From: Sphaerosporella brunnea
Taxonomy: Eukaryota; Ascomycota; Pezizomycetes; Pezizales; Pyronemataceae
Length of the DNA stretch: 64,000 nt
NCBI GenBank assembly: GCA_008704415.1
Contig: VXIS01000012.1
Span: 186,001 to 250,000, forward strand
Reading direction: 5' to 3'
Position 1 is the first letter of the stretch; each line of letters starts with the position of its first letter. The notes beneath the pieces are model-generated. The model saw nothing but the letters and a program-made list of their open reading frames with translations. It did not search any database and was not told where the DNA came from. Below, piece by piece: positions 31,708 to 42,693 of the stretch. The translations under genes and the position numbers were made by a program.

Positions 31708-32661
31708 CAGGGTTGTCAGTAGCCGGCCGAAATAGCCAGCCTTTGCGCGGCTGGCTTCATAGCCCAGCCAGCCGCGCCGGCTTTTTAAGTAGCCAGCCGC
31801 GTCGGCCGGCCGGCCAGGCTGCAACGGCTGCATCATCGAGTGATCGTCAGTGAGCGATATACTAGTACCCCACGGTCGTTCCCCACCCCTTCAAGTTGCG
31901 AGTCTTGAACGAGGTTCGGTTCGGAGGCGTCGCGGAAAGACCAGAGATCCGTCAGGATACTCGGGGACTCAGACAGAGAGAGAGAGAAGCACGCCAGGAA
32001 GTTGTGGTTTATTGTGTCGTCTGGTCTCAAGCACCAGAGTCGGAAGGAGAGAAGCTATGTACAAGCAGTTCAACCACGAAACCCTCAAACCCGAACCTCT
32101 CAATTCAATGGCGAGTGCCAATTCAATGGCGAGTGCCAATCATGAAAGCGCACTGCACACGAGAGCGCACGGCGCTTCAACAGCGAGACCCGTTAATCAT
32201 TGCGCAATAATGGACCACTTTAACACACTCAGCACCCAGCCTTCCCTCCCTATACCGGCATGCCGGGGCCATCAGGAGCAGCAGGCACTGGTAGACCCAC
32301 TTCTAGCGCAGGAGTCGGAGTCTGAGTCCAGGGCCCACCGCCCGGCCGGATTGTCTCTTAATCTGCCGTTTTTCCCCGCCCGCGTTGTGTCTTAATCTGC
32401 CTTTTTTCCCGGCTCGCAATTGTATTTTTTTTTTGTCAGCCGAAGAGGGGTGCTGTTTCTTTTACTAGTATCGGGTGTGCGCTCGTTCTATTTTCAACGC
32501 GAATGCCATCTATCCGCAGTAGCAAACTCTCCACGTCGCCCCGTGAAGAAGCCGGCTGCAGCCGTTCGATGGCTGCAGCCCAAATAGCCCAGCCCGGCTG
32601 CCAAGGCAGCCATTCGAAGCCCAGCCCAGTCGCGCCGGCCGGCTGGCTACTGACAACCCTG
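31708..32661. mobile_element. Non-autonomous hAT-type element with 8-bp target duplication
   Basis: The ends read CAGGGTTGTCAGTAGCC at 31708 and its reverse complement ending at 32661 (TIR about 22 bp with one mismatch). Both sides carry the identical octamer GGCACAGC (31700-31707 and 32662-32669). Eight-base duplications and CAGGG-type ends are hallmarks of the hAT superfamily. The 954-bp interior is rich in GCCGGC/AGCCAGCC subterminal repeats and has an 18-bp tandem duplication (unit AATTCAATGGCGAGTGCC, near 32103-32138). No BED finger or hAT dimerisation domain is seen in any frame, so it depends on a transposase encoded elsewhere. Confidence 0.9.
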
Positions 32662-32669
32662 GGCACAGC

Positions 32670-35600
32670 CGCTATACCTCAGGAAGACATCCCTAATACG
32701 CCAAACGCTGGGACTGGGGATCGATTTTTGTTTATTGTAAACAAGCCAAGCCACTTTAGCCGGTTGCACCGGCAACCCAAAAATCTCCCCTAAAACGCTG
32801 GTTTTCGAGTTGCAGAATAGCGTTAATTACTATTTTCTATTTTTCTAGTAGCTTCAGAGCAGTACCTTTCGGGACCGTAACCCGGGAGTAACAGTTCTCG
32901 AAACGGAATTCTCTGGAGCCCATTTACCCTTCCAGATAGCATCAATGGGATCTATACTCTGGACAGCTTGAGTAGTATTGGATGACTTCCCGTGAGAGTT
33001 TAGAACGTGTTTGGAAGGATTTGGATCGTTCTAAGTTCTAAAATTTTAGAAAAGCGGGTTCTAAACCGGTTGCTTAGAAGGACCCGCTTTTTTAGTGTTG
33101 ACGGCGTGCATCCGCATGAGGCGGCCATTGAGAGAACACGAGAGCTGCAGAGTCGCTCAAGTTCGAGTTTCCAAATCCGTTCCAAAATCTCACGGGAAGT
33201 CATCCATTTGCCAAAGCCCAACGATTTCAATATAACCAATTCCCAACAGTATGGGCTTCTCCAGAGGTCTTAGTGGGTGGGAGATAGCTAACCCCGAGCA
33301 TTTCACATGCACACTTATAAGGTATGTACTCAAGTATGTATATCTCTATCTACGAGTACGAGTACGTCGACGTCGTCTCGAGCTCGTTGACGGTCAGACC
33401 TGGTCCCGCATCTATACATATTTGAATCGTGAAGTTAGGGCTTCAGACTTGCCTGATTTTCCTCAACTGCCGCTTCACAGCACAGCAGCGAGCAACAAGG
33501 AACGCAACGAGTTCACCGTGCAAACCCGTGGCGACAAACATATTCAAACCCCTCAACTGGCAAGGCAAGCAAGCCTTGTTTAATGCTGTCCCCAAATCAT
33601 TTTTTGTCTGCACGCCGGACCTCCGAGTTACGATATGGTCGCTCGATGCTTCTCTTCGGACGTCAATCCACTTACCTATTCCACCCCCGTAAGCGTCAAC
33701 AAGAGGCTAAAGCTCGTGGTAAATGCATCGATATCAATGATGGCTGTGGCATAAATACTCCGGATTGTGATTGATGCTTTGCTCACCGATATTGAAAACA
33801 TCAAAACGAAATTTTGGGGGACAGTACCATTTGGAGGTGACTAAGAAGGAGTCCAATAAGGAATATTCGAACGTTATTTCCAGTAGTCGTCGCTTCTAAA
33901 GAGGGCATGGCTCATTGGGTCTTCTCCATCGATATCGTTGCTAATGTTTCGCCATTGACATGCTCTGTGAAACGCGCGTCTGACGGCTGCTACTCTAGAC
34001 GAGTGCCCTCTTGGCGTCAAGGATGGTGACTTCCAGCCGACGCCTCTCGAGAGTCGAGATTGCTAAAACTTGGCATTGCGTCACGAATACTTACTTAGTA
34101 TTTACCTGATACACGTCCACCATTGAACCAGGTCTTCTGAGCCGCAAAAAATTAATATACATGTATATCAGCATGGATACAAGTATCTATGTCAATTAAG
34201 AATACGTTCCACATCGGACCTGCAGCGGCTCGATGACCTGCAGCTCGGCCCCGCAGCACATGTCTCTTCCCCTGATCGCTTACCTACCTTCCATACATTC
34301 GGCACAAACCCTCCGACAAGGCAAAACCCAGGCGTACTCTACTGCAAGGGAAATCAGTGAAGGCAAATCCTTGGTTGCACTGGACTCGTTTAATTCTTGA
34401 CAACAACGTAGAATTGCCTACTTGCAAGCATAGCTGCACGGCAAGGCCTGCATATTAATAAAGGGGTTGTGTTTCGAGGCGGGACACAGCAGTTTGCTCG
34501 TTATCCTTCCTTGTGTTGAGCCACAGATTCATACCACCGGCAGACTTGTCACGCCGGCAACAACATCTCGACTCCAGACCTCGCCCACCGCGTATCCAAC
34601 CTCGGCAAGATTAAACGTGATCAGACGGTTTGCAATCTCCTTCTCAATTTGTTGGAGTTTACCTGGGAATTATTCGCATTCCAGCGATTCTGAGTGGGGG
34701 TGTATCTAGGGAAATATTTGCGAGATAGTTACCAGGGCTTCAAATGCAGTTATCCAAAGTCTTTCAGACTTTCCTAGTCCTATTTTTGAACAACCAGCTG
34801 TTCATGAACTTTTGTCTCTGCCCCCCCTCGGGCTTTCTCCGCCGTTTCCGGGGTAGATCGGTTCAGGTCTCCTCTTCACAGTGAAGCATACCCCTCTAGG
34901 ACACTTGACTCGCTCGAAGCACTCCTACCGTTCACTGGCAAGTATGTTATCGATGTATCCCGTCTTACTCCTTCCACTGTGTTGGTTTCTGTTGAGATCG
35001 CCATATACGAGGTGAGTACTGTAGCGGGCGGAGAAACCTGTTCTCCGACCAGGGGATATGTCCTTCCTTTCCATCACTCGTGGCAGTCATTGGTCGGCGC
35101 TGCGGAGACCGTAATGATAAGCTTACACGCAGCCGCGGCAAGAACGGTGGTGGTGGTGCAATACGAAGTTGTTGCGCCACCATGACAGAACCGAACCAAT
35201 CGATGTAGCCATCGCTCACGAGGATCCACAGTGTTCTCGGAGCGGAAATAAGTTCACCGTTGCACGAAAAGAGCGGTGGGGTGATTGTCGAATACAGTGA
35301 AGAGTGAACTACAATAAGCGGCAATATCGAGCCGTACGTTTTATGGCATGACCTCGTATGTTTGTGTTGAGACTCGTATCTGTTTGTTTGTCTTTTTTCG
35401 TTTTTTTGTTTTTTTTTCCGCGGTGAGACAGCTCGCATTTTGTGTGAGCTACAGTACCCTCCATTCAATAATGCCGCGACCCGTTATGTAATTTATAGCC
35501 AATAGCCAAAATCCAAGGGTGTTCAAAAAGAGCAACCGATTTATCGATCCACATGGCCCTGGCGAGGTGATCCTTGGTTGGTCAAGAGGTGTCAACCGAG

Positions 35601-35735
35601 CCATAGGAGTAGAGCAGTACAATGGCGGCCATTAAATCAAGAAGCCATGATATTCACAGAAACAACACAGTCATGCACCCATTTGGCAATCTGTGTTTTG
35701 TCGACGGTTTTGTCGTCGATGCACCTAATCGAACT
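32670..35735. other. Gene-poor, AT-richer spacer
   Basis: About 3 kb without a supported gene or complete repeat. Short frames (up to 167 aa on the minus strand at 34965-35468) have no motifs. TTCTAA-rich palindromic sequence at 33030-33090 (TTCTAAAATTTTAGAA and two GCGGGT/ACCCGC segments) may be another decayed repeat. Confidence 0.35.
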
Positions 35736-35739
35736 GCGG

Positions 35740-35828
35740 TGCAGGCCAAACAGCCCAGCCCGGGTCGCCAAGGTAGCTCATGGAGCCATTGGGGCAGTCA
35801 GCCCGGCTGGCTATCGACAAGCCTGACT
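35740..35828. mobile_element. Solitary right end of the hAT-type family
   Basis: This matches the right 90 bp of the element at 31708-32661 with substitutions. Shared parts include the GCCCAGCCCGG-type block, CCAAGG followed by a short divergent part, and the end CCGGCTGGCTATCGACAAGCCTG. No matching left end was found nearby, so this is a truncated or degraded copy. Confidence 0.65.
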
Positions 35829-36314
35829 TGCACCTCAAGCTCGGAATAGCCTGCATTGATTCACAGGGTATCACTCGGTAAAAAGTCTTGCCTCACTCAA
35901 CCGAATAGGGCAGTTCTAGAACCACAAACATGCATTCTGTCTACCGTAGAGTTCCTTATATACCGTGCTCAAAAGTCCGGTTAGGTTTTCTGAGAGTAGG
36001 ACGCGGATGCCAGCCAACTTGACGTCAGGCAGGCGTTCCATTGACGTCCACCAACGGCGCACCACAAGGCTGCCTCGCGCACCGAACACTGAACCCCCGC
36101 AGCATCTGAACAGCCCCAGCCCAGTATGTTCCCAGGCTAGGAACCTTGAAAAGCATGGAAACTTGAAACTGACTTGTGAGCGAAGGGGTGACCGAAGGGA
36201 TGAGCACAGAAGACTACGACATTCTCAATCAAGTGCGGGAGGAGGCGGAACATATCTCCCAACTCCGCCTCGAACCAATCCCCGTCGGTGCCCGTTGCAC
36301 GAACTCTCGAGAGC

Positions 36315-36746
36315 AGGGAGTGAGAGAGAAGAAGGAATTGTGAAGCGGAGAAGCACAACGCGAGAAGAAAGGCTCCAAGCGTTGGATTTTGAAGACAATG
36401 CAAGGGAGTGGAAGACGGATGAGAAAGGGGAAATGGTTTCGAAAAGGCTATCACGACGGAGAGCAGCCACATTGATTGGGTTTACTGAGTCACAACTACG
36501 GAGTTGGAGGCAGGATGAAAAGAAAATTTTAGATGCTCCGGAGAAGAGTCGGAGGATGGGAAGTGGAAGAAGAGTGGCCTGGAAGTGCGTCTGGCTGAGG
36601 AATGGATAGCACGTTGTGAGAAGGGACTTGAGGCCACAAGAAAGTGGTTTGAGAAGCATGCGAAGACGATTTTTGAGGAGGAAGATGCGGAGGAAGTGAA
36701 GGTAGTGGACGGTAAAAAGGCTTTCGGCTGCGAGTATGACTCCTAG
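36315..36746 (+). pseudogene. Broken transposase-like fragment (helix-turn-helix/CENP-B-type region)
   Basis: A plus-strand frame contains KRLSRRRAATLIGFTESQLR, then SWRQDEKKILDAPEKSRRMG, followed by SGRR. After a frame change near 36585 a second frame gives VRLAEEWIARCEKGLEATRK and KWFEKHAKTIFEEEDAEE, ending at 36746. A psq-like helix-turn-helix, an R-x-G-S-G-R-R hinge and a helical second domain are the layout of Tigger/pogo N-termini. No DDE core follows. It is probably a decayed fragment, but a host gene with a missed intron is an alternative. Confidence 0.45.
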
Positions 36747-37219
36747 TATCGACTCGCTGATAAACACTGCTAAAAAATATAGATTCTCTGATGGTTGGTT
36801 TAAACTTTAAAGGATTCGAACAGCGTCACTTGATTGCATGACGATGAAGTTGCTGTACACGTGTAATTATTGAATTTCTGGCGTGGCATCGCCACAGCTG
36901 TTTCTGGCGTCCCCCGCAGCACGTATAAAAAAATTGCGCGGTACTCCAAAATGCGCGGTATATAAGGAATTATACGGTATTCGAAAAAAAAAAAAGAAAA
37001 AAAAGACGGTGCTCACCAACTATCACTCGGGCCCGGAAATGTGTTTAGCATCCCTTCAAATGAAAAATGTTTTTTTTGCTAAGTTGGTCAAGTCGTTTTA
37101 AGCAAAAAGTAGTTATTCGGTCTAGATACCCCCTCGAAGTTCTATAACACACGATTTTAATGGTTTGAAGATAATAAAGATAAATACCGAGCGCAAGTTA
37201 AACGTTTACAACGGTTTCA

Positions 37220-37625
37220 AAACAGGCGGCCCTCGGGCCGTACTGCGGCGCAATCAGCCGGGAAAAGCGTCTCGTCCTGGGCCCAAGTGGCCGGTGACGG
37301 AGCTGTATGCTTCAACTTCTACATAGGAGGAGGAGCGGGCATCGCCAAGTCACACACGGCGCGCAAACCCTGGGGGGGCAGTAAGAAGAAGGAGAAGAAG
37401 AAGGAGAAGGGGAAGGGGAAGGAGCAGCGGGCTCCTAGGGTGTAGGGGCAGTGGGAGGTGGCTACAGTCTTTTCCGCCGTTTATGTGTTGCGATTTCCTT
37501 GATTTTCTTTCCTTAAGAGAGCCGCAGGCCCCAGTAGTAGGCTCTGTTCCTAAGGGGTAGCACAGTCTCTCTTCTCTATATATGCCATGGCCGCAAGCGG
37601 CCGAATGCAATATGATTGAAACAAA
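37220..37625 (+). mobile_element. Tad-like LINE 3'-end fragment
   Basis: It ends with the same 3' UTR as the other two copies (CCTTAAGAGAGCCGCAGGCC region, then GCCATGGCCGCAAGCGGCCG, then ATGCAATATGATTGAAAC and an A-run). Upstream, SSWAQVAGDGAVCFNF followed by a lysine/glutamate-rich tail and a stop differs from the ORF2 C-terminus of the first copy. It may be a piece of the first LINE ORF fused to the 3' UTR by internal deletion. The 5' limit is approximate. Confidence 0.65.
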
Positions 37626-37629
37626 AAAA

Positions 37630-40600
37630 GAAACACGAGGTCGCTGGGAGACAAGCTGTATATGCAAGTAAAGTTGAGGAGGAGGACTCAGAGTGTGCAA
37701 GCGTTCCGAACTTTCTCATGTGCCCCCGGCTTTTTTCTCAAGCCAGGCGAACGGACTGGGCGGGCTGCCAGCGAGTGATTCCGGTGAGTCACGACAACCC
37801 AACCAGGCGCGATTGCCGGAGACCCCCCTCTGAATCCCCGAAGACCAGCCCCGACCGCCGCCACACACGTACGAAAGACCGCACACCCATCACACCCAAT
37901 TCCCGCGCTTTGCTTGACAGCCGGCCAGCGGTCGAAGTTCCGGGGGGTCCGCCGATTAATATTTCCTCCACCGAGCGGGAGAGCATGGTCCCCACAGAGC
38001 CATACACAAACATGCAGCCAGCCGCTGCAGCCGGCCGGGCAGCTATCATCATCTACTGGGAACCACTACAAAAAAATTAGGCTCACGCATCCCCCGCCCG
38101 CCCGCCCGCTTCCCTTCAGATGCCGCATATGCATGCATGCATGCACGCATGCAAGCTTTCCCAGCGGCGCGGGGAGCCATACGTATGCATCGATATTGGT
38201 CTTGCGCAGGTACAAGAATTTGCGTGGTACATAGACGCAGGTACGCAGGTACACTTCAGTCACATGTTCAAGAAGCGGGGTACCGGTTGGCGCGGGGAGG
38301 GAGACTACTCGAGTTGCTTTGTGATGTATCGATCGGAAATATGATTAGTGGAGATGGGAGGATTTTTTTGGCAATCATAGAATATCACTCGACCATAGTT
38401 CTAAGTGTGCACATTTTTGTGCCGTGGCATACGGAAAGAAAAGAGGTATCCCTACGGCTAGTTGTGAGTTTTTTTACCATCCTTCTGCGATCACAGATGC
38501 AGAGCAAATTCCGAGTCGCCACGTCTAATCCAGATAGATATGTACTACTTATGAGAGTGGAATGTAAAACCGACTCCAGGGATTTAATCGAGATGAGCGC
38601 TTTACTGGTGATATTTCCCATGCTTGCAGTGGTCAGGAGCCGACAGATTCTTGAAGCCGTGCCTTCCAATTCAAATCCGATGCTGACGTTCCAAGGGCTC
38701 TTAGGCACGGAATATCACTCAGTAGCAGTAGTAGTAGTAGTTGCGAAGTCGACTGAGCTTATCGGGCTGCCATTGCAGCATAAATAACCACCGGAGGTCT
38801 CAAACTTGGGATAATTCGCGCCGAATCGGATGTCGTGGCAATCCATTTCGAGTGGGTAGGTGGAAGGTTTTGAAAAGAAGGAGTGAATCGCTGGGTGTAC
38901 GCGGCAGGTCTCAAGGTCTTTATGCACCGAACTTCTGCCTGTTCCCCCTCTTTTGTCTCTTCGCGATCGGCTCCGGATGTTCCGGCTTCTTTTCCTGCAT
39001 CGATGAACCCAGCAAGGTTGTCCAGACTCCACGCCAGCGAACAGATCCATGGCCAGTAACTCTGTATGTGCCTGACATGAACTCTCGGTATTCGGGAAGG
39101 AACTTCTGTGTGCAGGGAATTTGCTGCTCCATATGTAGTGCCACCCCCGTAGGCATCTTATCGATGTATCTCACTCGATCGATAGCGTAGGAAGTTATAT
39201 ATCACGTGGCGATACTCTCCCAGCCACCAACAACGAGTGGGACGCGTTGCGGTGGAACGAGATGCCTGCCTGAGCTCTCTCCAGCGATCGAGCTACACTT
39301 GACATCGAAACCCCGTCCGCCCTGCATGGATGAGTTCTGGGGCGTACCAATCATGGCAGAGTAGGGTGAACCTTTACGAAACATTTCAGCCGTTAATTAT
39401 GAATTATCAAGAAGGAACGTATTTGCAACCCCCAGCCTCCTTCAAAAGAGCTGTTCGTAATCGCCTCACCAGACCAACAGGCAGGTTAGGCCGGCTGGAC
39501 ATCTCCGCCACGAAGAGATCGGGGGCGAACGAATTCGAAAGGGCAGGTGGTGTCCTGTGCGCGCCCTGCCCGCCACAGAAATATTTCTTTCGTCCCGAAA
39601 AGGCATGCCAACACACGAGGCAACCAGAGATTGTGAGGGAAAAAAAAAAACAAAAAAAAAACTCGTCCTTTTGCTTGCCGCTTACGCGAAGTCACATGTC
39701 CCCTCCGATAATCGCGGCGACTTCGGGTCGCAGGTGGAGCTTTGCCTATCCCGTCTAAATTAGCTGCCGATTTGTTTTTTGTTTTTTGATCAGAAAGAAC
39801 TTTTTGCATGGGGGAGCCGTGACAGCCGGTATCCCGGCGCGGTTTGCTGAGAGAATTGTGGTAGATATGTAAAGTCGCCTCTGCCGCCACAGAATCCGTA
39901 CATAATCTCTCGATGTGATCGATGACATCAAAGATTAATACACAGCCCAATTCGATCCTTCGCCGTTGAGACTTATCTATCCGGGAACTTGTCGATGAGA
40001 TCCAACGCCGAACAGGCAGCGTGGACGACACAACATCGATATCTGGGGGACCTGTAGCCGCCTCCTTTCGGGATGTAGGAAGTAAAATTGCAGTCCGCCG
40101 GAATTCGGGTGCCGAGGTGCTGGCGGGTTTTGCAGGCCCTCGAAGAATCCGAGCAGCAGGCGTTCCGAAAGCGGCCTAGAGCGCACCGGGCGCTGGTTAG
40201 CGGAGCTGGTCTGCATGATGTCACTTGCTCATCTCTCCCACGGGTGGTGCAGATGGATGGGGGTGCTACATATCGATGCAGCTTTTCACGAAACAAATCT
40301 GCGTCGCAGAAAACCCCTCTTTCCCGTCTTCCTTCTGCTGCGGACAGCCGTGAAAGTGTGGGGGTGCGGATTCTCCAGGTCGCACCCCTTCGTTGCTTTG
40401 GGGCGCCGGGATGTCAACGTTGGGCTTAGGCTGGCTGCACACGCTGAGGCGCGCAAAGCTTGTTTGTTCTGGGCACACCACCACCCCTCCATCTGCAGCC
40501 CGGCATGCGGACGCTCGCTAGCCAGTCCACGAATTGCGCAGCGTCCCCTGCCGACGACCTGAAGCAGCAGCAGCAGCGAGGGGGCTGCCAAAGTGCGCTT

Positions 40601-41453
40601 CGCAATCGAGGCAATCCGACGTCCGCGTGGGATGGGACCACGAAGATGGCTGGGAGTTTTGGAGACGCAAATGGCGCCGGCGCGGCCGGGCTGGCTGGCG
40701 TGCAGAAAGAGCGTTGCGCGGTGTCGACTATTTTGCTCCCGGGGGGTCAGGTCGGATGGCCCGGCAGGAGATGTCTCGTCGTCTCGCCTTTGGGAAGTCT
40801 GGGGGAGGATGGATGTTCCCCTCCATCCCTGCTACCGATGCAAAAAGCTCTCCGTGAGGTGTGAGGTATTTTGATTGGATTGGATCAGTACTTGCCTGGC
40901 CGGCTCGCCGGCGTTCGGCGCACTGGCACCAATCCTCAGGAACGAAAAAGACCAGCCGGGGGAGGGCAACCCTTTATCTTCCCGCAGTCGCCCACCTTTT
41001 CCCTTCTTTCTCCTCCGTCGACTCACTCCCCTCCCGTCCGTGTTGCTGTCTCCCGTCATCCCTCCGAGCTCGATCGCCCGTACAGACACCAATACCTATC
41101 GTATCTACAATCTCTTGACTGAGATCGTACAGCGTTTAAGGTGAGCCCAATGCTGCCGCCTTTCCAGCCCGCTCGCCCGCCCGTCCCCTAAAACCCACCC
41201 TCAGAGTTGCGGGGGAAAAAAATCATGAAAAAACCCTGTGCGGTTCTTTGGCCTCGTCGGTGTGCTGCGTACATTTGCAATAATGCATGCAAATCCCAAA
41301 AGACGCACACCGCATACCCACCACAATTGCCAGTGGCAATTTGCCACTGGCTTGACAAATGGACATCGTGCTGACAAGTTGCCTGGGTTAGCATCTCATA
41401 ATACCTAATCGGTCTTCAACGACAAACAAACCACAAACCACACACTCGCAATA
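37630..41453. other. Gene-poor region with an ATGC microsatellite
   Basis: About 3.8 kb with no gene I can support. CATGCATGCATGCATGCACG at about 38128-38149 is an imperfect (ATGC)n run. A minus-strand stretch (38715-39384) has Cys-containing frames such as YLCCNGSPISSVDF, but no coherent exon set. Pyrimidine-rich sequence at 40970-41140 followed by AAGGTGAGC near 41139 may be the leader and a 5' UTR intron of the next gene. Confidence 0.35.
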
Positions 41454-41618
41454 ATGCCTGCCATCGCCTACTCCTCCCTCGTCAAGCGCAAGCACAACTG
41501 GGCCTACCGGAACCCCGGCATCATCCTCGTGTTCTGCATCCTCGGTGCCCTCGCTTTCCTCATCACGGGTCTGGTCCTCTACAAGAAGATGGTTGCCCGG
41601 AGAGCCGCGAAGCTTTAG
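41454..41618 (+). CDS. Small single-pass membrane protein (54 aa)
   Basis: An intact 54-aa frame: MPAIAYSSLVKRKHNWAYRN, then a hydrophobic stretch GIILVFCILGALAFLITGLV (about residues 22-41), then LYKKMVARRAAKL. A basic segment precedes the membrane span and another follows it. The start context CAATAATGCC and a C/A-rich leader (CAAACCACAAACCACACACTCG) are typical of an expressed fungal gene, and codon use is strongly C-ending (CTC, ATC, AAG, GGC), unlike the surrounding non-coding sequence. I do not recognise the family; a small organelle or ER membrane subunit is possible. No intron within the coding part. Confidence 0.75.
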   Translation: MPAIAYSSLVKRKHNWAYRNPGIILVFCILGALAFLITGLVLYKKMVARRAAKL

Positions 41619-42693
41619 TCGCCTGGGGCGCTAAACGTAGGACGTGACGTGCGGAAAAACAGATCGATGGATGGGATGTTGTATAATGTTGTATAGATTT
41701 TTTTTCTTTTCTTTTTGGTTTGGTTTGGAACGAAGGACGTCTACATATGCTGTTAATGGGTGTGGAAAGGTGTTGGGGGGGTTGGGAGCGCGGGGTCTTT
41801 ATGCGAGCGCTATGATGGGATGACATGGCTTCTTGGGAAGTGTTGTTAGGTCAAGATCTACTTAATGGGGAGACGGGCTGTCAATGACATTGATGAGGTG
41901 TGCGTGCACAGTCCGCCAGTGATACGACCCCGCGATCTTGGCCTTCGCCCGAGCGCAGGAGCCATCGCGCTTCGATCCGTGTAGCAGCCGCCGTTATCGC
42001 CAAGGGCGAGAGAGACACATTGACATGGCATCTTTTCATGCAAGCAACCGGCGGCTGAAACCTCATTGCGGAGTCAGGGCAATAGTTACCGAGCGAGCAT
42101 GAGCTTTGGCTTGGAGAATCGAAAGAGTCAAGTTACAAAGGTAGATGCCTGCCCCTAATCCATCCTCGATTTCTAAGGCCACTTTCCTGATGGTAGCAAA
42201 AAGCAGATCGATACTATCGCCTTGGCTTCGTGGCTGCATTTACGCCGCTGGACGCCCAAGCCTCCTCTACGCACTTGGCAACCCGTGGCTGGCCCGCATC
42301 TAAAGTGTCTCAATCATCAAGAATGATATCGATGGCACCGAAGAATTCATCAAGGCACTCCAATTGCAAGGGCAGCAGCGGAGGTATTGTCCAAGAGGAA
42401 GGCATCCGGGATACTTAACGAGCGCTCGTCCCCGCTTCACCGTCGCGCATTCGCAACGGTCACAGAACTCTGGTTTCTCAACACAACCCAAGGCTGGGCT
42501 CGAGACACTGCTGCAACCCAATCCGTTTCCGTAAAGGAAAGGCTGGTGGTGGGTACAGACTCGTCTATTCTAACCTGATCGGAAGCTCCCAAAATAAAAT
42601 CTCGCTGGTATGCAGGTTGGCATAAAGTCTTTCTCAACTCGTCGACCGTATCGTCTGCTTTCACCCTTTCTCACAGAACTCCACACCGTCACA
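41619..42693. other. Intergenic region
   Basis: It contains the 3' UTR of the 54-aa gene (T-run at 41699-41717) and the upstream region of the next gene, whose last 40 bases are C/A-rich leader-like. No other coding region, repeat or RNA gene recognised. Confidence 0.4.

Noticed and set aside
31850..32395. 181-aa frame inside the hAT-type element
   Set aside because: No transposase or other domain; it contains an 18-bp tandem repeat and looks non-coding.
35965..36609. 214-aa frame considered as a complete host gene
   Set aside because: Only its last third resembles a domain, and the continuation is in another frame, so it was called as a broken transposase fragment.
38128..38149. ATGC repeat considered as part of a CRISPR-like array
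   Set aside because: Simple microsatellite without spacers; no CRISPR array exists in the window, as expected for a eukaryote.
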